Shown: positions 15,423 through 20,082 of the stretch, one piece after another
Position numbering within the stretch: position 1 is the first letter of the stretch
How the letters are laid out: each line of letters starts with the position of its first letter
From: an uncultured Oscillospiraceae bacterium
GTDB lineage: Bacteria; Bacillota; Clostridia; Oscillospirales; Acutalibacteraceae
NCBI GenBank assembly: GCA_900543525.1
Contig: UQRS01000039.1
Span: forward strand, 1-20,082
Reading direction: 5' to 3'
Length of the DNA: 20,082 nt
Position numbers and translations under genes: made by a program
The notes under the pieces: generated by a model
Database searches by the model: none
What the model was told of the DNA's origin: nothing
Seen by the model: only the letters and a program-made list of their open reading frames with translations

Positions 15423-15476
15423 TCAGCCAACAATCAAAGCGCGCAAAGCTACCACATCGGCCACAGTAACGGCTTT
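15423..15476 (-). pseudogene. Vestigial dockerin C-terminus in the leader of the dockerin gene
   Basis: The minus strand, read from 15476 to 15423, translates as KAVTVADVVALRALIVG followed by TGA. It closely matches the last dockerin repeat of the GH3 protein (LTVSDVVALRSLIVAG). No start codon or first repeat precedes it: the dockerin similarity stops right at the predicted transcription start of the downstream gene. It is on the same strand as that gene, ending 21 bases before its ATG. It looks like the 3' end of a lost tandem dockerin gene. Confidence 0.75.
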
Positions 15477-15487
15477 TCTTGTAGAAT

Positions 15488-15516
15488 ATGTTAGCACATT
15501 TAAGTCGCAGTGTCAA
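15488..15516 (-). promoter_or_regulatory. Strong promoter of the small dockerin gene
   Basis: Minus strand: consensus TTGACA (15516-15511), exactly 17 bases, TAACAT (15493-15488) preceded by TGC, an extended -10. The start would be near 15481, directly abutting the vestigial dockerin repeat, giving a leader of about 80 bases. Confidence 0.75.
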
Positions 15517-15587
15517 TACCGCACAAACTTGTTAAAACGTTTTGGTTTTTTCATTAAAACACAAATGGGAAAATATGCATAAAAACC

Positions 15588-15616
15588 TTGACATATACAA
15601 CACAAAGTTATATTAT
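15588..15616 (+). promoter_or_regulatory. Strong sigma-A promoter of rny
   Basis: Plus strand: consensus TTGACA (15588-15593), exactly 17 bases, TATTAT (15611-15616). Transcription would start near 15623, about 200 bases before the RNase Y start. Confidence 0.75.
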
Positions 15617-15622
15617 TTATGT

Positions 15623-15821
15623 ATTGTGGTTCAGTGTGCAAACCGATCGTTCCTGCTTTGGCGGGCAGGCGCGCGGACTTGTCATTCCAACCCAAACGGG
15701 GCGGACAAGCGGCCTCGCAGCGGGATATTTATAGAGTGCTGTCCGGGATTTTCTCCCGATAGAGCGCGTTTGTGACAATATTCTGCCAACTGCTGTTTAT
15801 TATATTAGGAGGTGCATGCAA
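15623..15821 (+). other. Long rny 5' leader
   Basis: This is the transcribed part of the 420-base gap 15402-15821; no credible gene is seen in it. It contains a small hairpin CGGGA-ttttc-TCCCG (15744-15758) and a longer-range pairing CTTGTC/GACAAG (15678-15683/15704-15709). AGGAGG (15807-15812) is the ribosome binding site. No known riboswitch class was recognised. Confidence 0.5.
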
Positions 15822-17381
15822 ATGCCCGGAATAACCGGTATCGGTTATGCCATCGGCGGCGGCATCGCGCTGATCTGTGCGATCATCGGCTTTTTTGCCG
15901 GTATCGCCCACCGGCGTAAGAAAGCGGAAGCAGCCATCGGCTCAGCCGAGGATGAAGCCAAGCGCATCTTAAGCGATGCTATAAAAAATGCCGAAGCCCG
16001 AAAAAAAGAAAATATTCTGGAAGCGAAAGACGAAATTCACGCTTTACGGTCCGAATCAGACAAAGAGTTGCGGGAACGCCGCTCGGAAGTGCAGCGGCAG
16101 GAACGCCGTTTACAGCAAAAGGAAGAAGCTTTTGAACGCAAGCAGGAAAATTTTGAAGCAAAAGAAGAAAAGCTGGCCAAGCGCACTAAGGATGTAGAAG
16201 CCCGCCTGCAGGAGGCCGAACAGCTCAAGCACAGTCAGATGGCCATGCTGGAGAAAATCTCCGGCTTCACAAGTGAAGAAGCCAAGGCTCATCTGCTCTC
16301 CCTTCTCGAGTCCGAGCTGACCCATGAGAAGGCGGTTAAAATCATCGAATTCCAGCAGCAATGTAAGGAGGAATGCGACAAAACGGCCCGGGAGTTGATC
16401 TCCCGCGCGATTCAGCGCTGCGCCGCCGACCACTCCTCCGAAGCGACCGTATCGGTCGTGGCCCTCCCGAATGACGAGATGAAGGGCCGCATCATCGGGC
16501 GCGAGGGACGCAACATCCGCGCGCTCGAAACCCTGACCGGCGTTGATCTCATCATCGACGACACACCGGAGGCGATCACCGTCTCCTGCTTTGATCCGGT
16601 TCGGCGGGAGATTGCCCGCCTCGCGTTGGAGAAGCTGATCTCCGACGGCCGGATTCATCCGACCCGCATTGAGGAAATGGTTGACAAGGCCAAGGCGGAG
16701 GTAGAGCGCACCATCAAGCAGGAGGGCGAACGCGCCATGATGGAAGCCGACGTCCGCGGTCTCCATCCCGAGCTGATCAAGCTGCTCGGCCGGCTGCACT
16801 ATCGCACCAGCTATGGGCAGAATGTGCTCAACCATTCGTTGGAGGTCTGCCATCTGGCCGGCATCATGGCCGCCGAGCTTGGCGAGGATGTCAAGCTGGC
16901 CCGCCGCGCGGGACTGCTGCATGACATCGGCAAGGCGCTCGATCACGAGTATGAAGGTTCTCACATTCAGCTCGGCGTCGAGGTTGCAAGGAAATACAAA
17001 GAAAGTGAAGCCGTCATCCACGCCATCCACGCACACCATGGCGATGTGGAGGCCAAGACGGTCATCGCCTGCCTGGTGCAGGCGGCCGACGCCATTTCGG
17101 CAGCGCGGCCGGGCGCCAGAAGAGAGAATATTGAAAATTACATCAAGCGGCTCGAAAAGCTGGAGGAAATCGCCAATTCCTTCGAAGGTGTCGAGCGCTC
17201 CTTCGCGATTCAGGCCGGACGTGAGGTTCGCGTCATGATCAAGCCGGAGGTTATCAGCGACGAAGGAATGGTTTTGGTCGCGCGTGAAATCGCGCAGAAG
17301 ATCGAAACTGACCTTGAGTATCCGGGACAGGTCAAGGTAAACCTGATCCGGGAAACGCGGGTGGCCGACATCGCCAAATAA
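15822..17381 (+). CDS. rny: Ribonuclease Y
   Basis: Membrane-anchored endoribonuclease that starts mRNA decay in Firmicutes. From the chosen start it is 519 residues, the usual length. Order: N-terminal membrane helix (about 5-28, GYAIGGGIALICAIIGFFAGI), a long charged coiled coil (about 30-150), a KH RNA-binding domain with GRIIGREGRN (222-231), and an HD hydrolase domain with LNHSLEVCHLA and the metal-binding LLHDIGKALDHEYEGSH (HD at 367-368), then the conserved C-terminal VRVMIKPEVI and PGQVKVNLIRETR. Two in-frame ATGs exist; I prefer 15822-15824 because AGGAGG ends nine bases before it, against three bases for 15816. It precedes ymdB, the conserved order in this phylum, but recA, often upstream, is replaced here by the dockerin gene. 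Confidence 0.98.
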   Translation: MPGITGIGYAIGGGIALICAIIGFFAGIAHRRKKAEAAIGSAEDEAKRILSDAIKNAEARKKENILEAKDEIHALRSESDKELRERRSEVQRQERRLQQKEEAFERKQENFEAKEEKLAKRTKDVEARLQEAEQLKHSQMAMLEKISGFTSEEAKAHLLSLLESELTHEKAVKIIEFQQQCKEECDKTARELISRAIQRCAADHSSEATVSVVALPNDEMKGRIIGREGRNIRALETLTGVDLIIDDTPEAITVSCFDPVRREIARLALEKLISDGRIHPTRIEEMVDKAKAEVERTIKQEGERAMMEADVRGLHPELIKLLGRLHYRTSYGQNVLNHSLEVCHLAGIMAAELGEDVKLARRAGLLHDIGKALDHEYEGSHIQLGVEVARKYKESEAVIHAIHAHHGDVEAKTVIACLVQAADAISAARPGARRENIENYIKRLEKLEEIANSFEGVERSFAIQAGREVRVMIKPEVISDEGMVLVAREIAQKIETDLEYPGQVKVNLIRETRVADIAK

Positions 17382-17398
17382 GGACATATCAAAACGAA

Positions 17399-17435
17399 GC
17401 GGCACGGCTTTCAAAACCGTGCCGCCTTTCTCTTT
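17399..17435 (+). terminator. Intrinsic terminator of rny
   Basis: GCGGCACGG (17399-17407) pairs perfectly with CCGTGCCGC (17417-17425), followed by a T-rich run (CTTTCTCTTT). It separates rny from ymdB, so ymdB may rely partly on read-through or on its own promoter in the 106 bases that follow. Confidence 0.82.
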
Positions 17436-17541
17436 ATTATGCCGGTTTAAAGAAGGCGGCCGCCCGGCAGCTTCCGGCAAAGCTTTTTTAAAAGCCGCCT
17501 CCCACTCCCCCGCAAAACCAAAGGGTAAAGGATCTGAAAAC

Positions 17542-18318
17542 ATGCGTATATTATGTATCGGCGACGTCTGCGGCAGCATCGGCTGCGATTTTCTGCGGCA
17601 AAGGCTACCGAGCCTCAAAAAGCAGCGGAACATCGACATGGTGGTCGTCAACGGAGAAAATTCAGCCGACGGCAACGGCATACTTCCCGCATCGGCCGCG
17701 CACCTGTACGACAGCGGCGCCCATGTGATCACAGGAGGCAACCACACCTTCCGCCGGCGGGAGATTTTCCCTCTGCTGGAGGAGGATGAAACCCTCCTCC
17801 GCCCGGCGAACTTCCCGGCCGGCGCGCCCGGCCGCGGCATCGCCTATGTCGACTTCGGCTACGTCACGGTGGCGGTCATCAGCCTCCTCGGCGTGGTGTA
17901 TATGGAGCCGCTCGACTGCCCCTTCCATACGGCCGACGCCCTGGTGGAGGAGGCGAAGGCCGCCGGCGCGCGGATCATCCTGGTCGACTTTCACGCCGAA
18001 GCCACCGCCGAAAAACGGGCGCTCGGCTTCTATCTGGACGGCAGAGTATCCGCCCTCTTCGGCACCCACACCCATGTGCAAACGGCCGACGCCTGCCTGC
18101 TGCCGCAGGGGACGGGGTATATCACCGACCTCGGCATGACCGGCCCGATCGAGTCGGTGCTCGGCGTGCAGCCGCAGCTCTCCATCGCCAAAATGAAGGA
18201 TAAGCTGCCTGTGCGCTTCCAGCTGGAAAAAGGGGCCTGCATGCTGAACGGCTGCATTTTTGAGGTTGATCACAAAACCGGGAAAACACTCTCGGTCGAA
18301 GCGGTCGACATTCGATAA
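17542..18318 (+). CDS. ymdB: YmdB-family metallophosphoesterase (TIGR00282)
   Basis: 258 residues, standard length. Cytoplasmic two-metal phosphodiesterase; in Bacillus subtilis YmdB hydrolyses cyclic nucleotides and affects biofilm and motility choice, and the gene sits next to rny. Metal-site residues are visible: Asp8 in GDVCG, Glu39/Asn40 in NGEN, Asn67/His68 in GGNHTF, His151 in DFHAEATAEK, and His176/His178 in GTHTHVQTAD. The usual tryptophan-Asp after the GNH motif (GNHIWD in many members) is replaced by TFRR. The C-terminal GPIESVLGV is typical. ATG at 17542 follows AAAGGA at about ten bases; the frame is open further upstream (to 17419), but the family starts at MRILCIGDV. Confidence 0.95.
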   Translation: MRILCIGDVCGSIGCDFLRQRLPSLKKQRNIDMVVVNGENSADGNGILPASAAHLYDSGAHVITGGNHTFRRREIFPLLEEDETLLRPANFPAGAPGRGIAYVDFGYVTVAVISLLGVVYMEPLDCPFHTADALVEEAKAAGARIILVDFHAEATAEKRALGFYLDGRVSALFGTHTHVQTADACLLPQGTGYITDLGMTGPIESVLGVQPQLSIAKMKDKLPVRFQLEKGACMLNGCIFEVDHKTGKTLSVEAVDIR

Positions 18319-18328
18319 TTTAAAAAAA

Positions 18329-18369
18329 GCCCGGAGGAGCAGCACATCACTGCCTCTCCGGGCCTTTTT
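18329..18369. terminator. Bidirectional intrinsic terminator between ymdB and the antiporter gene
   Basis: GCCCGGAG (18329-18336) pairs with CTCCGGGC (18356-18363), extended inside by GCAG/CTGC. TTTTT follows on the plus strand, and seven Ts follow on the minus strand (the A-run 18322-18328). It serves both convergent genes. Confidence 0.9.
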
Positions 18370-18378
18370 AATAGCGAT

Positions 18379-19620
18379 TTATATCGAGTCGGCAGGCTGT
18401 CCCGCGTCCTCCGCCGAACCGGCCGGCGCCTCTGCCTTGGCCGCGCCGCCCTCCGGCGGCTCTCCCCTGTAGCTCAGCTTGAGCAGAATCGGCGTGACAA
18501 AGGAGGAGACGATCACCAGCAGAATCACAAACGGCATAAACTCCTGATTCAAAAAGCCGAGAGAAACCCCGCGCTGCGCCGTGATGAGGATGACCTCCGC
18601 CCGACACATCATGCCGAGGCCGACCCGGCAGGCCTCTTTTTTGGAAAATCCGCAAAGCAGCGCCCCCGCCCCCGCGCCGAGGAACTTGGACAAAAGGCCG
18701 GCCGCAACAAAGCAAAGCCCCATCCAAACCAGCGCCGGGCTGAAGCCGGAGAGCTCAGTGTTGATCCCGATGGTCGCGAAAAAGACGGGCGAAAAGATCA
18801 TATAAGAGGTAATATCCATCCGGTGCTCCAGAAAATTGGAAGTCTTTAGGTCGGAGAAAATAATCCCGGCAAAGAAAGCACCGGTGATGTCGGCCAACCC
18901 AAAGTACCGCTCAGCCACGTAAGAATAACCAAGGCAGACCACCAGCGCAAAAATCACCGTCCGCCGCGTCCCGGAAAACCAGTCTTCCATCTTGTGATAA
19001 AGCTTGCGAATGACAAAGCCGCCAACTGACGCCACAACAAAAAACGCCAGAATGGAAAGGGTCATTTTCAGCGGATTGGCCTCCGGATTTTTCATCCCGA
19101 TAAAGACCGTCAAAATGATGATCCCAATGATGTCATCCAGCACGGCCGCCGACAAAACCGAGGTTCCCACCCGGGTCGAAAGTCGCCCCATCTCCTTCAG
19201 CGCGGCAACCGTGATGGTCACACTGGTTGCAGTCAGCAGCACGCCGTAAAACATGTTGGAAAGCATCTGATCCCGTCCGACGGCAAACCCGCCGTTAAAG
19301 AGGCTGGCCACAATATATCCAAAGGCAAACGGCACAATCACGCCAAGGCTGGTAATCACAATCGAAGCCTTCCCTGTAGCGCGAATCTGCTTCAGGTTGG
19401 TCTCGGTTCCGGCGGTGAACATAATCAGAACCACGCCGATCTCCGCAAAGACATCCAGCATCTCGCTCCCCTGGACGAGGCCGAGCAGCGTCGGTCCCAG
19501 CAAAACGCCGGCCAGCAGCGCTCCGACAACCTCCGGCACATGGATTTTCCGCATGGCGAGGCCAAAAACCTTGGTAAAAATCAGTATCAAAATCAGATCA
19601 TAGAAAATTTGCAGCTTCAT
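18379..19620 (-). CDS. CPA2-type Na+(K+)/H+ antiporter
   Basis: 413 residues, about a dozen hydrophobic segments; an integral inner-membrane cation/proton exchanger of the CPA2 (NapA/Kef) group. Features: VPEVVGALLAGVLLGP (28-43), FTAGTETNL (68-76), the unwound-helix signature TSVTITVAALKEMG (132-145), the ion-binding pair Asp162-Asp163 in SAAVLDDIIGI, FFAGIIFSDL (249-258), PVFFATIGI (278-286) and MMCRAEV (337-343). A hydrophilic Ala/Glu/Pro-rich tail (about 386-413) replaces the RCK domain found on Kef channels, so it is a simple antiporter. The frame is open to 19716, but ATG at 19618-19620 is preferred because the family begins at the first hydrophobic helix and AGGA lies eight bases upstream. 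The ion, Na+ or K+, cannot be decided from sequence. Confidence 0.92.
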   Translation of the reverse strand: MKLQIFYDLILILIFTKVFGLAMRKIHVPEVVGALLAGVLLGPTLLGLVQGSEMLDVFAEIGVVLIMFTAGTETNLKQIRATGKASIVITSLGVIVPFAFGYIVASLFNGGFAVGRDQMLSNMFYGVLLTATSVTITVAALKEMGRLSTRVGTSVLSAAVLDDIIGIIILTVFIGMKNPEANPLKMTLSILAFFVVASVGGFVIRKLYHKMEDWFSGTRRTVIFALVVCLGYSYVAERYFGLADITGAFFAGIIFSDLKTSNFLEHRMDITSYMIFSPVFFATIGINTELSGFSPALVWMGLCFVAAGLLSKFLGAGAGALLCGFSKKEACRVGLGMMCRAEVILITAQRGVSLGFLNQEFMPFVILLVIVSSFVTPILLKLSYRGEPPEGGAAKAEAPAGSAEDAGQPADSI

Positions 19621-19710
19621 AATGGACGTCCTGTTCCTTCCTTTTCGCCCGAGGCGTTCTCTCCCCCGTTTTCGGGAGAATCGGATGATCGGTTGATCGA
19701 ATGATTGTAC

Positions 19711-19740
19711 GGTCATCCGGTCGTCTGGTCATCCGGTCGT
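19711..19740 (+). repeat. Direct repeat in the antiporter leader
   Basis: GGTCATCCGGTCGT occurs at 19711-19724 and again, perfectly, at 19727-19740. More degenerate GATC/GATG-rich copies continue to about 19684. It lies in the transcribed leader of the minus-strand antiporter gene. Confidence 0.8.
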
Positions 19741-19748
19741 GCGGTTTT

Positions 19749-19777
19749 ATTATACGCCCGCCCCCTCCCGCCGTCAA
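19749..19777 (-). promoter_or_regulatory. Strong promoter of the antiporter gene
   Basis: Minus strand: TTGACG (19777-19772), exactly 17 bases, perfect TATAAT (19754-19749). Transcription would start near 19742, giving a leader of about 120 bases that includes the direct repeat and an imperfect hairpin around 19657-19680. Confidence 0.78.
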
Positions 19778-19834
19778 GGACGCCTGTTCACAAACTTTTC
19801 CGTATGCCGGCCGGCCTTTCTGGTCATTTTTCAC

Positions 19835-19868
19835 CCCGCCCCTCGCACAAGAGAGGCGGGCATTTTTT
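19835..19868 (+). terminator. Orphan plus-strand terminator
   Basis: CCCGCC (19835-19840) pairs with GGCGGG (19855-19860), with an inner CTC/GAG, followed by CATTTTTT. It points along the plus strand, but no plus-strand gene lies before it in the intergenic region; the nearest gene, the antiporter, runs the other way. Confidence 0.7.
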
Positions 19869-20082
19869 ATGCCCTTTTCCCCGCTCTGCAGGAGGTGCGG
19901 CGGGCGTCCTTAGCGCCTCTTCTATTTACACTGACAGTAGGATTTCCGCATGCCGCTTTATAGAAAACAGGATTTTATCCGTTTTTCAAAATGAGTATTT
20001 TTCGTCTATATAGTTTTCGGCACGAATATTTTAGCACATTTTATTTGTCGAATCGAGTAATGTAATACTCGTTTTGAGAAGC
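19869..20082. other. Terminal intergenic stretch with repeat elements, no gene seen
   Basis: The noncoding region 19621-20082 continues to the window edge and becomes AT-rich after about 19960. It holds an extended -10-like element on the minus strand (TGTGCTAAAAT within 20024-20041) that almost repeats the dockerin-gene promoter. It also holds an inverted repeat CGAGTA-N6-TACTCG (20054-20071). I find no supported coding sequence; it may be the regulatory region of a gene beyond the edge. Confidence 0.5.

Noticed and set aside
15542..15775. Plus-strand 77-codon frame between the dockerin gene and rny
   Set aside because: It runs through the rny promoter and leader, has no ribosome binding site, and its composition does not resemble a protein.

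Overview
The window looks like chromosomal DNA of an anaerobic, GC-rich member of the Clostridia (Bacillota), probably an Oscillospirales/Ruminococcaceae-type gut or rumen bacterium. This rests on the rny-ymdB pair, the DUF4830 and TM2 proteins, two type I dockerin modules, AraC-type sugar regulators, and strong AGGAGG ribosome binding sites with sigma-A promoters. The taxon is inferred from gene content, not from a marker gene.

Left part (137-4382): minus-strand housekeeping genes, namely an RsuA-family pseudouridine synthase, a small anchored DUF4830 protein, quinolinate synthase (nadA) and the tRNA 2-thiouridylase mnmA. Divergent from mnmA is a small zinc-ribbon/TM2 membrane protein, whose terminator has a tandemly multiplied 3' arm.

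Middle (4653-15401): an accessory, carbohydrate-related block. It has a cytoplasmic glutaminase-A-like protein (DUF4964/DUF5127/DUF4965/DUF1793), two AraC-family regulators, a 1352-residue secreted GH3 enzyme with its two GH3 domains in reversed order, a cytoplasmic GH36-like alpha-galactosidase, and a small secreted dockerin protein. The GH3 enzyme also has three CBM6-like modules and a C-terminal dockerin. The first regulator is divergent from the glutaminase-like gene and the second is divergent from the GH3 gene, so each probably controls its neighbour. The inferred scheme is attack on a galacto/gluco-oligosaccharide outside the cell by dockerin-bearing enzymes, then hydrolysis inside by GH36 and perhaps by the glutaminase-like protein. 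No transporter, cohesin or scaffoldin is visible here.

Right part (15402-20082): a noncoding stretch with two back-to-back strong promoters and a vestigial dockerin repeat, then RNase Y (rny), the metallophosphoesterase ymdB, a bidirectional terminator, and a convergent CPA2-type cation/proton antiporter. The last 460 bases carry the antiporter promoter, a short direct repeat, an orphan plus-strand terminator and an inverted repeat, but no gene I can support.

The most unusual items are the reversed GH3 with CBM modules filling the junction, the dockerin fossil inside the leader of the small dockerin gene, the structured GH3 leader with overlapping divergent promoters, and the glycosidase-like role suggested for the glutaminase-A-like protein. 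I did not find a clearly new defence or mobile system. There is no CRISPR array, tRNA, rRNA or insertion sequence.
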